A stretch of DNA of 37,425 nucleotides from an uncultured bacterium (lineage in GTDB: Bacteria; Desulfobacterota; BSN033; UBA1163), in the NCBI GenBank assembly GCA_938045955.1, contig CALIBK010000045.1, positions 1 through 37,425 of the forward strand, written 5' to 3'. Positions 25,296 to 33,864 of this stretch are shown here, piece after piece. The notes beneath the pieces were generated by a model. The model saw only the letters and a list, made by a program, of their open reading frames with translations. It was not told where the DNA came from and ran no database searches. Positions within the stretch are counted from its first letter, which is position 1, and every line of letters begins with the position of its first letter. The translations under genes and the position numbers were made by a program.

Positions 25296-26382
25296 ACTCC
25301 TCCACCATTTCCTTTGCCTGATTATCCGGAATCTGAATCAGGGGATGTTTCATTGCGTAAGCAGAGATGGAGATAAGGGGACCCCCTATCCCTCTGTTTC
25401 TGGCAAGTTTACAGCACCGAATGGCATCGATGGTAATCCCCCCACTATTAGGAGAGTCTTCGACCGAGAGTCTCATTTCCAAATTCAATGGAATTTCACC
25501 AAACCCCCTTCCCTCCATACGAAGAAAACAGACCTTATTATCATTCTGCCAGGGGACATAGTCTGAGGGGCCGATATGGATATTTTCTGGTTCTAAAGGG
25601 ATTCCCAGCTGGGATTGGATCGCTTCTGTTTTGGAGATTCTCTTATTTTTCAGACGATCCCGATTGAGCATATTCAAAAAATCAGTATTTCCTCCTGTGT
25701 TAATTTGATACGTTCGGTCGAGTTTGACTCCTCGATCCTCAAAAAGTTTGACCAAAACTCGATGAATGATAGTGGCTCCCAGTTGGGATTTGACATCATC
25801 CCCGATGGCCGGGATCCCTTTTTCTTCAAACCGTTTGGCCCATTGAGGATCAGAGACGATAAAACTGGGGATACAGTTAATAAAACTCACCCCTGTATTC
25901 AAACAGGCTTCTGCGTAGAATTGGGTGGCCAGGTCTGATCCCACCGGAAGGTAGTTGAGAAGAATTTCTACACCGGATTCTTTAAGAACCTTCTCCACGT
26001 TACAAGGTTTTTCATTTGCTATGACAAAGGTTCGATCCTCAGGGTAATCTTTCATATGCTCAGAGACCCCGTCCAGAACCTCCCCCATCGAGACCCTTAC
26101 TCCAGAATCATTGAAATTTGAAAAGAAGACTTTAGTACAATTAGGTTTGGCGAAGATGGCCTCCCGAAGGGGTTTTCCAACCTTCCTCTTATCGATATCG
26201 AAGGCTGCTCCTACTTCAATATCCCAGGGTTTGTATCCTCCAATATCTAAGTGCATTAATCCAAGAGGCTCAAATTTTGGATTCCGTCGACTTAAATCCC
26301 TATAAAATTCAATCCCTTGAATTAAAGCACTGGCACAGTTCCCAACCCCTACAATTCCAATTCGAATGGAATTCTTTTTCAT
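25270..26382 (-). CDS. ino1: Myo-inositol-1-phosphate synthase
   Basis: This NAD-dependent enzyme converts glucose 6-phosphate to myo-inositol 1-phosphate. At 370 residues it matches the short archaeal/actinobacterial type. The NAD-binding motif GVGNCASAL begins at residue 12. Later hallmarks are NYLPVGSD, NTGGNTDFLNM and the late motif VEDSPNSGG. The product serves phosphatidylinositol-type lipids or compatible solutes such as di-myo-inositol phosphate; no gene here tells which. It is transcribed toward the lipoprotein gene, with a 26-base tail-to-tail overlap, and divergently from the deoxyhypusine-synthase-like gene. The gene is uncommon in proteobacteria, so transfer from archaea or Gram-positives is possible. 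Confidence 0.92.
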   Translation of the reverse strand: MKKNSIRIGIVGVGNCASALIQGIEFYRDLSRRNPKFEPLGLMHLDIGGYKPWDIEVGAAFDIDKRKVGKPLREAIFAKPNCTKVFFSNFNDSGVRVSMGEVLDGVSEHMKDYPEDRTFVIANEKPCNVEKVLKESGVEILLNYLPVGSDLATQFYAEACLNTGVSFINCIPSFIVSDPQWAKRFEEKGIPAIGDDVKSQLGATIIHRVLVKLFEDRGVKLDRTYQINTGGNTDFLNMLNRDRLKNKRISKTEAIQSQLGIPLEPENIHIGPSDYVPWQNDNKVCFLRMEGRGFGEIPLNLEMRLSVEDSPNSGGITIDAIRCCKLARNRGIGGPLISISAYAMKHPLIQIPDNQAKEMVEEFIEGKRER

Positions 26383-26427
26383 AAGAACTCTCTCTCATGG
26401 ATGATTTCTTATGGTTTCAACTTTGAA

Positions 26428-26456
26428 TAACTATCTTATTTCATCACAATTGTCAA
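26428..26456 (-). promoter_or_regulatory. Promoter of the inositol phosphate synthase gene
   Basis: On the minus strand TTGACA (26456-26451) and TAGTTA (26433-26428) are 17 bases apart. The -35 is perfect and the -10 is weak. The transcript would have a leader of about 40 bases. Confidence 0.5.
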
Positions 26457-26486
26457 GAATTTTAAGCCCGTAGCGATTCATCGCTC

Positions 26487-26515
26487 TTGACTTCTTGGTT
26501 TTTATCTGGTAATTT
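26487..26515 (+). promoter_or_regulatory. Weak promoter of the deoxyhypusine-synthase-like gene
   Basis: TTGACT (26487-26492) and TAATTT (26510-26515) are 17 bases apart. The -10 is a poor match. The site faces away from the minus-strand promoter nearby, so 26428-26515 acts as a divergent control region. A 6-bp hairpin (AGCGAT/ATCGCT) overlaps its upstream edge. Confidence 0.35.
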
Positions 26516-26545
26516 CCGCAAAAAATAGAATGAAAGGATAGGAGA

Positions 26546-27586
26546 ATGAAAAAATCCCATTTTTTGAAACACCCTATTAAACCCTTAGATCCCCAAAAAA
26601 CGACTACCCTTTATGATCTGGTTCAAGCCTTTCAATATACTTCTTTTCAAAGTCGAAATCTTTATAAATGTTTTGAGGTTTTTAAAAAAATGCTCGTTGA
26701 TCCCCGATGTATTATATTTTTAGGGTTATCCGGTGCAATGATTCCAGGGGGAATGAGAAAAGTGATTCGGCGGATGATCGAGAAAAGGTTGGTGGATGTG
26801 ATTGTTTCCACAGGGGCCAATATTTTTCACGATCTTTTTGAGAGTTTCGGTTACCGACATTATGTAGGTTCCCAGGAGATGGATGATGATGCCCTTCGGG
26901 AGCAACGAATCGTCCGGGTCTATGACGCCTTAATGGACGATCAGGAGATCAATAAAGTGATTTATCTTCTTTCAAAGGTTCCAGAGACTCTGGAGGAAAA
27001 GATCATTTCCTCAAGGAGATATCTTGAGGCATTGGGAAGACAACTCAAAGATGAAGAATCCATCCTGAGAACGGCTGCTCGTCATGGGGTTCCAATCTTT
27101 GTTCCAGCTTTAAGTGATAGTTCTATCGGGATTGGCCTTACCTTTCTTCATGGCCAAAAGAAAAACCCTTCGGAAGGATTGATTATCGATCAGATCAGGG
27201 ATAGTTTTGAGATTGCCCAGATCAAAAAAGCCTCACCCGTAACAGGAGCAATCTATATTGGAGGAGGGGTTCCAAAGAATTATATTCAACAGCTGGGACC
27301 CGTCAATGAGCTTCTCTTTCGAAGAGAAAGTGGACATCGGTATGCCTTTCAGATCACAACGGATGATCCTAAATGGGGGGGACTCTCTGGATGCACTTTT
27401 GAAGAGGCAAAATCTTGGGGGAAGATTGAAAGAGGATCTGCCTACGCAGTCATTTACATGGATGCCACGATCGCTCTTCCTCTTTTAGTCGGAGCTATCC
27501 TCCAAGAAGGGAGAACCTATCTGAAAAGAAAAAGACGGGAATTCCTTTGGGAGGGGGATCACCTTAAAGGGATAAACTTTACCTGA
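26546..27586 (+). CDS. Deoxyhypusine synthase-like protein
   Basis: A 346-residue NAD-dependent protein of the deoxyhypusine synthase family. Conserved pieces include FLGLSGAMIPGGMRKVI, DVIVSTGANIFHD, TGAIYIGGGVPKNYIQQ and the catalytic-lysine motif EAKSWGKI (K293). In eukaryotes and archaea the enzyme moves the aminobutyl group of spermidine to eIF5A/aIF5A. Bacteria lack that substrate, and their homologues are thought to make other polyamines, such as homospermidine, or are uncharacterised. AGGAG lies four bases before the ATG. It stands divergent to ino1. The family is sure; the reaction in this organism is not. Confidence 0.87.
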   Translation: MKKSHFLKHPIKPLDPQKTTTLYDLVQAFQYTSFQSRNLYKCFEVFKKMLVDPRCIIFLGLSGAMIPGGMRKVIRRMIEKRLVDVIVSTGANIFHDLFESFGYRHYVGSQEMDDDALREQRIVRVYDALMDDQEINKVIYLLSKVPETLEEKIISSRRYLEALGRQLKDEESILRTAARHGVPIFVPALSDSSIGIGLTFLHGQKKNPSEGLIIDQIRDSFEIAQIKKASPVTGAIYIGGGVPKNYIQQLGPVNELLFRRESGHRYAFQITTDDPKWGGLSGCTFEEAKSWGKIERGSAYAVIYMDATIALPLLVGAILQEGRTYLKRKRREFLWEGDHLKGINFT

Positions 27587-27641
27587 TTTCATCACCTCCT
27601 GGCAAAGCTCCAGAATTTCGTAGCCTGTCCATTGGAGAGGG

Positions 27642-27669
27642 TTGAAAAAAACCCATAAATGATTATATT
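27642..27669 (+). promoter_or_regulatory. Promoter of the proteostasis cluster
   Basis: TTGAAA (27642-27647) and TATATT (27664-27669), 16 bases apart, match sigma70 consensus at five of six bases each. I see no CIRCE element or obvious heat-shock promoter. Confidence 0.65.
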
Positions 27670-27711
27670 ATTTTTGTGTAACCTATCGAAAAGTAAAGGA
27701 GTATGAATTCC

Positions 27712-29499
27712 ATGAGAAATTCGGATTCGAAGATTCCGGACCAAAAGGAGCTCGAAAGGGAGCTCAACGAATACTTGGGCAAGAAGTATGGCGATCGTAT
27801 CCGGTTGGTCGTCCCCATGCTCTTTCCTAAGGCCCAGTCTGAGGAGTTTTCAAAAGAAGAAAAGGAAGGAGAGGGTAAGAAGGGGAAGATTAACTTTGAT
27901 ATGAAACCAGAGGAACTCGAAGCCTTCCTGAACGATTATATTATCCGTCAGGAGGAGGCAAAAGAGATTCTTGCCACAAAGATCTGCACCCATTTTAATC
28001 GAATTAAATTCACAGAGAGATCTAAAGGGAAGACCCGATATGAAGGGGTGGGTCATATTAAGAATAATATCTTGATGATCGGACCGACCGGGGTGGGAAA
28101 GACCTACCTTATTAAACTGATTGCTAAAAAGATTGGAGTTCCCTTTGTCAAAGGGGATGCAACCAAGTTTAGCGAAACAGGATATGTGGGAGGAGATGTG
28201 GAAGATCTGGTTCGGGATCTGGTCTATGAAGCGAATGGAGATATTGAACTGGCTCAATATGGGATTATTTATATCGATGAGATTGATAAGATTGCCTCCT
28301 CCAACAATCTCATAGGGCCGGATGTTTCAAGAACGGGGGTTCAAAGGGCATTGCTGAAACCTATGGAAGAGACAGAGGTCGACCTTAAAGTTCCTCATGA
28401 TCCCATCTCCCAATTGGAAGCCATAGAACATTATCGAAAGACAGGAAAGAGGGAAAAGCGGACGATCAATACAAAAAATATTCTATTCATTATGAGTGGT
28501 GCTTTCAATGGCCTGGAAGAGATCGTTAAGAAACGGTTAAATCGAGAAGGAATTGGATTTGGAGCCGAAATTCGATCCAAGGATGAGCGAGCCGAATATC
28601 TTAAACAGGTCAAAGCAGAAGATCTCATCGCCTATGGTTTTGAGTCGGAATTTATTGGAAGACTTCCGGTGACAGCCGTATTCGATCGATTAGAAGTAGA
28701 GGATCTATATGCTATCCTCAAGAACCCCAATAACCCTATCATTTTAGGGAAAAAGAAGGACTTCAAATCCTACGGAATTGATATTCAGTTTGAGGATGAA
28801 GCCCTCTATGAGTTGGCGGTTCGAGCCTATGAAGAGAAAACTGGAGCAAGAGGTTTAGTCAGTGCGGTGGAGAAGGTTCTTCTGAAGTTTGAGAAACGGC
28901 TCCCCTCCACGGAGATTAAAAAGTTTGTAGTGACCAAGTCGCTCGTGGAGAATCCTGAGAGAGAACTTGAACGACTGATTCAAAACCCCTCCGATCCAGA
29001 AATCTTAGCCAAATTTGAGGCCCTCCTCTCTAAAGAGAAGAGTGAGCTAAAGGAATCCATCCTTCGAAGGGAGGATGAGTTTCGGAAGCGTTACGGCTTC
29101 TCCTTCACGGAAGGGAGGATTGACCTCATCGTCAATCGAATGGTGGAAAAAGGATATGATGTGAATACGGTGTGTGAGGAAGTCATGGAAGTCCAGAGAC
29201 AGGTGGAAGAGTTTGGGCGGGAATTTTACAGACGGAATGGGATACGGCTCCGCTTTGATGACATGGCCATCAATCGGATCATTGAAATGTCCCTGAATGA
29301 AGGGGTGAGGGGAGAAGTGATATGCTCCCGTTTATTGAAGGACTATGAGCATGGAATCAAACTCATCCGGGATAAATTGGGCCGAAGGGAGTTTCTGATC
29401 ACCCAGGAAGCCATTGAGGACCCAGAGGGCTATCTCAATCGGGTGATCCGTGACATATACAGCAGACAATCCACTCAAAGAGCCCAAGAGGAAGGATAA
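27712..29499 (+). CDS. ClpX-like AAA+ unfoldase with repeated C-terminal small domain
   Basis: From ATG 27712 the protein has 595 residues. The AAA+ core is very close to ClpX: Walker A GPTGVGKT (124-131), pore loop GYVG (157-160), Walker B IIYIDEID (185-192), IGFGA (281-285), FIGRLP and sensor-2 GAR (378-380). ClpX starts with a zinc-binding domain, and this protein instead has a charged 60-residue lead. The RKH loop is replaced by a longer insert near 228-255. The IGF tripeptide that docks ClpP is kept. Residues about 460-581 repeat the small domain (see findings). ATG 27703 is nine bases upstream but only one base from AAGGAG. A DnaJ gene follows after three bases. It is probably a dedicated unfoldase, with ClpP or alone. 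Confidence 0.87.
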   Translation: MRNSDSKIPDQKELERELNEYLGKKYGDRIRLVVPMLFPKAQSEEFSKEEKEGEGKKGKINFDMKPEELEAFLNDYIIRQEEAKEILATKICTHFNRIKFTERSKGKTRYEGVGHIKNNILMIGPTGVGKTYLIKLIAKKIGVPFVKGDATKFSETGYVGGDVEDLVRDLVYEANGDIELAQYGIIYIDEIDKIASSNNLIGPDVSRTGVQRALLKPMEETEVDLKVPHDPISQLEAIEHYRKTGKREKRTINTKNILFIMSGAFNGLEEIVKKRLNREGIGFGAEIRSKDERAEYLKQVKAEDLIAYGFESEFIGRLPVTAVFDRLEVEDLYAILKNPNNPIILGKKKDFKSYGIDIQFEDEALYELAVRAYEEKTGARGLVSAVEKVLLKFEKRLPSTEIKKFVVTKSLVENPERELERLIQNPSDPEILAKFEALLSKEKSELKESILRREDEFRKRYGFSFTEGRIDLIVNRMVEKGYDVNTVCEEVMEVQRQVEEFGREFYRRNGIRLRFDDMAINRIIEMSLNEGVRGEVICSRLLKDYEHGIKLIRDKLGRREFLITQEAIEDPEGYLNRVIRDIYSRQSTQRAQEEG

Positions 29500-29502
29500 A
29501 TA

Positions 29503-30420
29503 ATGGCAGGAAAAGATTATTATCAGATCTTAGGAGTGAGCAAAAACGCTACCGAAGAGGAGATTAAGAGGGCCTATCGTAAACTGGCCATGAAATATCA
29601 TCCCGATCGGAATCCGAATAAAAAAGAGGCAGAGGAGAAATTTAAGGAGATAAACGAAGCTTATGCGGTCTTAAGCGATAAAGAGAAAAGAAGACAGTAT
29701 GACACCTTCGGGGCAGAAGGATTCCATCAACGATTCACGCAAGAGGACATCTTCAGGGGATTCGATTTCGATGAGATACTGTCAAGCATCTTTGGTAAAG
29801 GAGGTCGGAGAGAATTTAGATTTGGCGGGCATGGGGGATTTGATTTCAGTGACTTTTTCGGGAGTCCTTTCGGTTATCAAGATGTGGGGAGGACCCCTCA
29901 AAAAGGTGAGGACCTTTACTATGAACTAAGTCTCTCGTTAGAAGAGGCTGCCTTCGGTGGGGAGAAGCGGATTTCCTTCCGAAAAAATGGGAAGGTCGAA
30001 GAGATCTCGGTGAAGATCCCCAGGGGCGTTGCCTCTGGAATGAAGTTGAGAATCGCGGGGAAAGGGATGGAAGGGAAAAATGGGGGGCCTCCTGGGGACC
30101 TCTATCTTCAAGTCCATATCCGAGAACATCCCCTCTTTACTCGAGAGGGGGATGATTTGATCGTTGAAAAGGAGATCAAGCTCTCAGAAGCTCTCTTGGG
30201 AACCACCCTTGAAGTTCCTACCCTTGAAGGAATGAAGAGAATTAAGATTCCTCCGGGAACCCAGAGCCATACCAAAATGCGATTGAAGGGATTGGGGATG
30301 CCTCATTTTCAGAAAGAGGGAAGAGGCGATGAATTTGTGAAAATCATTGTCAAGATCCCACAAAAACTCTCCGAAAGGGCCAAGGGATTGATTCAAGAAC
30401 TCGCCCGAGAAGGCCTCTAA
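29503..30420 (+). CDS. DnaJ-family co-chaperone, CbpA type
   Basis: A 305-residue co-chaperone. The J domain fills residues 4-70 with HPD at 33-35, followed by a Gly/Phe-rich linker (about 75-130) and two C-terminal beta-barrel domains (from about 140). There are no CxxCxGxG zinc repeats, so it is the type II (CbpA-like) form. It stimulates a DnaK-type ATPase and delivers unfolded clients. It lies three bases after the ClpX-like gene with AGGAAGGA before the ATG, so the two are surely co-transcribed, which suggests shared clients. DnaK and GrpE are not in the window. Confidence 0.93.
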   Translation: MAGKDYYQILGVSKNATEEEIKRAYRKLAMKYHPDRNPNKKEAEEKFKEINEAYAVLSDKEKRRQYDTFGAEGFHQRFTQEDIFRGFDFDEILSSIFGKGGRREFRFGGHGGFDFSDFFGSPFGYQDVGRTPQKGEDLYYELSLSLEEAAFGGEKRISFRKNGKVEEISVKIPRGVASGMKLRIAGKGMEGKNGGPPGDLYLQVHIREHPLFTREGDDLIVEKEIKLSEALLGTTLEVPTLEGMKRIKIPPGTQSHTKMRLKGLGMPHFQKEGRGDEFVKIIVKIPQKLSERAKGLIQELAREGL

Positions 30421-30446
30421 TTCCCTTAAAGAACGCATTTCATTCA

Positions 30447-30473
30447 TTGACTTTTTTTCCAATCTATTATAAA
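30447..30473 (+). promoter_or_regulatory. Possible promoter of the Lon-like gene
   Basis: TTGACT (30447-30452) is followed after 15 bases by TATAAA (30468-30473). The spacer is short. It suggests that the protease gene can be transcribed apart from the chaperone genes. Confidence 0.45.
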
Positions 30474-30524
30474 TATTGCCCAAAAGAAAAAAGGCGTTTA
30501 ATCCTTTCATAGGAGGGTAGACTT

Positions 30525-33014
30525 ATGGGGAATCGAATCTACGAGGAAGTTCCGGTCGAGAAATTGAGATGGCGTTGTGATCCTGGCTCCTTACCTTTTG
30601 AAACGACCGATTCCATACCCCCTTGCAAAGAGATTATTGGACAAGAAAGAGCGATTGAAGCCCTTCGAGTGGGATTGGAAATCCATAGCATTGGGTACAA
30701 TGTATTTGTAACGGGTTTAGCAGGAACCGGAAGATTTACGACCATTAAAACTCTCCTTGAAAGATTAGAGGTCGAAGGAAGGATCCCGAGGGATATTTGC
30801 TACGTGAATAACTTCAAAAATCCGGATATGCCGCGAATGATTGATCTCCCCGCTGGACAGGGAAATGCCTTTAAAAAAGAGATGGAGACCTTGATTGAAA
30901 CATTGAAAAAGAAGATTCCTCTTGTTTTTGAAAATGAAACCTATCTCAATAAGAAAAAGGAGTTAGTCGAAAGTTTTCGTTCGAGGCAAGCTGAGATGTT
31001 TCGGGAGTTTGAAAAGAAAGTCAACCGGGAGGGTTTTGCATTGGTTCAAATTCAAATGGGACCCTACTCCCGGCCAGGGATCTTCCCTTTGATCGAGGGA
31101 AATCCTGTGAACATTGAACAGTTAGAGGCCTTGGCGGAGGAGGATAAATTTTCCAAAGAGGAATTAGAAAGGATCAAGGCCAAACAGACAGAATTGATCG
31201 ATGATCTGGAAAACCTTTTTAAAGAGACCCGGAAGTCGGAGAAAGAGATCAAAGATCAACTCACCGCTTTAGATAATGAAGTCATTTCACCCGTGATCCG
31301 AGATTCCGTCTCGGATATTAAAGAGAAATTTAATTATGAAAAAGTCCATCGATATCTGGATGAGGTTCAGGAAGATATTCTCCGCAATCTTCATCGGTTT
31401 AGAGAAAAAGAAGAAACGCCAGCCCCTCCCTTTCCAGGGCTCCCCCTTCCTACCCAACCAGACCAGTTTACAGAATACCAAGTCAATGTCCTGGTCGATA
31501 ATTCGGAAACCAAAGGGGCTCCCATTATTGTTGAAACGACCCCTAACTATCGTAATCTTTTTGGAACGATTGAAAGGGTGGTGGATCGAACAGGGGTCTG
31601 GAGAACAGACTTTACTCATATTAAAGCTGGGTCTTTCCTTAGAGCCAATGGAGGGTATCTCATCTTTAATGCATTGGACGCTCTCCTGGAGCCATGGGTC
31701 TGGCCTGCTTTGAAGCGAACACTCAAGAACCAGGTGGTTGAAATCCAGACCTATGATCCTTTCTATTTCTTTTCCGCTACCGCCTTAAAACCTGAACCCA
31801 TCGAATGCAATACCAAGGTCATTATGATCGGGGATCCCCGACTCTATTATCTCCTTTATAATCTGGATGATGACTTCAAAAAGATTTTTAAGGTGAAAGC
31901 CGACTTCGACTCTGTCACGAATAAGAATGACGAGACGATCTATCAATATGCGACCTTTATTAAAAAGATTTGTGATGAAGAAAAGCTAAAGCCTTTCGAT
32001 CGAACTGGAGTAGCGGCTGTCGTAGAGTACGGGGTGGAGATCGCAGGGAGGCAAAAGAAACTTTCCACCCGATTCCATCTCATTGCCGATATTCTGAGAG
32101 AGGCGAACTTCTGGGCGACCAAGGATGGGAGTCCCGTAGTGACCGAGAAACATGTGGATTTGGCCATCGAAAAGAAGGTATATCGCCTAAACCTCATCGA
32201 AGAAAAGATTCAGGAGATGATCGAAGAGGGAACCATTATGATCGACACAGAGGGGATGGTCGTGGGCCAGGTCAATGGCCTTTCGGTTTACGATCTGGGA
32301 GACTACACTTTTGGGAAACCTTCCCGGATCACCGCCAAGACCTCCTTAGGGAAAGCAGGAATTATTAATATTGAGAGGGAAGCTGAATTGAGCGGTCCGA
32401 TTCATAATAAAGGGGTCTATATTCTCTCGGGATATCTCAGGGATCGATATGCCCAGGACAAACCCCTCACGATGAGTGCAAGCATCTGCTTTGAACAATC
32501 CTATAGTGGAGTCGAAGGGGATAGTGCCTCCTCCACTGAGCTCTACGCCCTTCTTTCGAGCCTATCGGGTCTTCCTCTCCGTCAGGATATTGCAGTCACT
32601 GGATCGGTCAATCAGAAAGGAGAGATTCAACCGATTGGTGGGGTCAATGAGAAGATCGAAGGATTCTTTGACGTGTGTAAGGCAAAAGGGCTGACGGGAA
32701 CCCAGGGAGTGATGATTCCCTACGCAAACATGGATGATCTAATGTTGAGAAAAGACGTGGTCCAGGCGATCAGAGAAGGGAAATTTCATATTTATCCTGT
32801 AAAGACGATTGATCAGGGCATTGAGATCCTCACTGGAGTGGAGGCAGGAGAAAGACTTCCGGATGGTCGGTTTAAGGAAGGGACGGTCAATGATCTGGTG
32901 GACAGAAGGCTCAGAGAGTTAGGGATGAAGATTAAAGAGTTTGAAGCAGGGGGAGGGGAGGAGTCTAAAGAAGAAAAAAAGAAGAAGGGAAGAAAACCTG
33001 CCTGTGGTAGATAG
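30525..33014 (+). CDS. Lon-family protease, LonB/LonC-like (COG1067)
   Basis: An 829-residue Lon-type protease without the N-terminal LAN domain of LonA. The N-terminal AAA-like part has a P-loop GLAGTGRFTT (about 64-73) in which the usual lysine is arginine, followed by a long helical coil region (about 110-300). The protease domain at the C-terminus has the Ser-Lys pair S667 (EGDSAS) and K710 (GGVNEKIEGFF). The altered P-loop, as in other members of this group, may mean weak or no ATP hydrolysis. The tail is lysine-rich. AGGAGGG precedes the ATG. It lies in a quality-control cluster with the ClpX-like and DnaJ genes, and the rsmE reading frame begins inside its 3' end. Confidence 0.9.
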   Translation: MGNRIYEEVPVEKLRWRCDPGSLPFETTDSIPPCKEIIGQERAIEALRVGLEIHSIGYNVFVTGLAGTGRFTTIKTLLERLEVEGRIPRDICYVNNFKNPDMPRMIDLPAGQGNAFKKEMETLIETLKKKIPLVFENETYLNKKKELVESFRSRQAEMFREFEKKVNREGFALVQIQMGPYSRPGIFPLIEGNPVNIEQLEALAEEDKFSKEELERIKAKQTELIDDLENLFKETRKSEKEIKDQLTALDNEVISPVIRDSVSDIKEKFNYEKVHRYLDEVQEDILRNLHRFREKEETPAPPFPGLPLPTQPDQFTEYQVNVLVDNSETKGAPIIVETTPNYRNLFGTIERVVDRTGVWRTDFTHIKAGSFLRANGGYLIFNALDALLEPWVWPALKRTLKNQVVEIQTYDPFYFFSATALKPEPIECNTKVIMIGDPRLYYLLYNLDDDFKKIFKVKADFDSVTNKNDETIYQYATFIKKICDEEKLKPFDRTGVAAVVEYGVEIAGRQKKLSTRFHLIADILREANFWATKDGSPVVTEKHVDLAIEKKVYRLNLIEEKIQEMIEEGTIMIDTEGMVVGQVNGLSVYDLGDYTFGKPSRITAKTSLGKAGIINIEREAELSGPIHNKGVYILSGYLRDRYAQDKPLTMSASICFEQSYSGVEGDSASSTELYALLSSLSGLPLRQDIAVTGSVNQKGEIQPIGGVNEKIEGFFDVCKAKGLTGTQGVMIPYANMDDLMLRKDVVQAIREGKFHIYPVKTIDQGIEILTGVEAGERLPDGRFKEGTVNDLVDRRLRELGMKIKEFEAGGGEESKEEKKKKGRKPACGR

Positions 33015-33774
33015 AGTAAGGATTTCAGGTCCTCTCAAGACAGGTGAAGTCATCCATATTCAGGGGCCTCCGCTGGAGGCCCTTCGATTTCAAGGAACTC
33101 GGAACGGAAGCATTCTCACCGTCACCGATGACTCAGGGAGGGACTTCCGGGCAAGGGTTCTTTCTCTTTCTGAAAAGGAAGCCTCCCTCTTCATCTTTGA
33201 AGTATTTCCATCCCCTACTGAATCCTCCTTGGAGATTATTCTTCTACAGGCCCTTCCAAAGAAGGAGAGAATGGAGTGGATCATCCAAAAGACTACAGAA
33301 TTGGGAGTCTCGATGATTCTCCCTTTTAAGTCGGAGAAATCGATCTCCCTTGAGGAACGGGAGATAAAGCAGAAGAAGGCTCACCGATGGCAATCTATTG
33401 CCCTTAAAGCGGTGCAACAATCAAGGAGAGCAAAGGTTCCAAAGATCGAGGCTTACCGTTCTTTTGAGGAGGCCCTGGCCTTCTGTAAAGAAGAAGGATT
33501 AAAGATTATCCTTTGGGAAAAAGGAGGGATGAGTTTAAAAGAACTTTTAAGAGAGTCCCGGAACTCCCTTGTCTATGCTCTGGTGGGGCCAGAGGGGGGA
33601 TTCACGGAGAAAGAGGTTCTGCGGGCAAGGGAGTGCGGTTTCATCCCCGTTAAACTTGGACAAAGAATCTTGAGAACAGAAACGGCCGCCATCACTCTGA
33701 TTGGAATTCTTCAATATGAATTAGGAGATCTCTGTTCTTACCCCCCTTCCCCCATTGATCCTATTTCGAAATAA
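33004..33774 (+). CDS. rsmE: 16S rRNA (uridine-1498-N3) methyltransferase RsmE
   Basis: A SPOUT-fold enzyme that methylates U1498 of 16S rRNA using S-adenosylmethionine. The knot motifs ALVGPEGGFTEKEV and VKLGQRILRTETAAI are intact, and LLQALPKKERMEWIIQKTTELGV is typical. GTG 33004 gives 256 residues, close to the usual length, and places VRISGP where the family begins. A TTG at 32941 would add 21 lysine/arginine-rich residues read from the protease tail. Neither start has an ideal ribosome site. The N-terminal PUA-like domain is divergent, without the usual HLxxVLR. The gene overlaps the Lon-like gene. Confidence 0.88.
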   Translation: MVDRVRISGPLKTGEVIHIQGPPLEALRFQGTRNGSILTVTDDSGRDFRARVLSLSEKEASLFIFEVFPSPTESSLEIILLQALPKKERMEWIIQKTTELGVSMILPFKSEKSISLEEREIKQKKAHRWQSIALKAVQQSRRAKVPKIEAYRSFEEALAFCKEEGLKIILWEKGGMSLKELLRESRNSLVYALVGPEGGFTEKEVLRARECGFIPVKLGQRILRTETAAITLIGILQYELGDLCSYPPSPIDPISK

Positions 33775-33810
33775 GAAGAGGAGAGGTTATCAGCGAGAAA
33801 TGACATTGGG

Positions 33811-33840
33811 TTGACGTTTCCCACAGAAAGACTTTATAAT
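33811..33840 (+). promoter_or_regulatory. Promoter of the nifU-nifS operon
   Basis: TTGACG (33811-33816) and TATAAT (33835-33840) are 18 bases apart. Transcription would begin near 33847, which rules out translation starts upstream of 33865. Confidence 0.8.
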
Positions 33841-33864
33841 GAAATCCAAAGGGGGTTTTCTTCT

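Noticed and set aside
33811-33864. Longer NifU reading frame from 33811
   Set aside because: The extension covers a near-consensus promoter and lacks homology; the family start and ribosome site fit ATG 33865.
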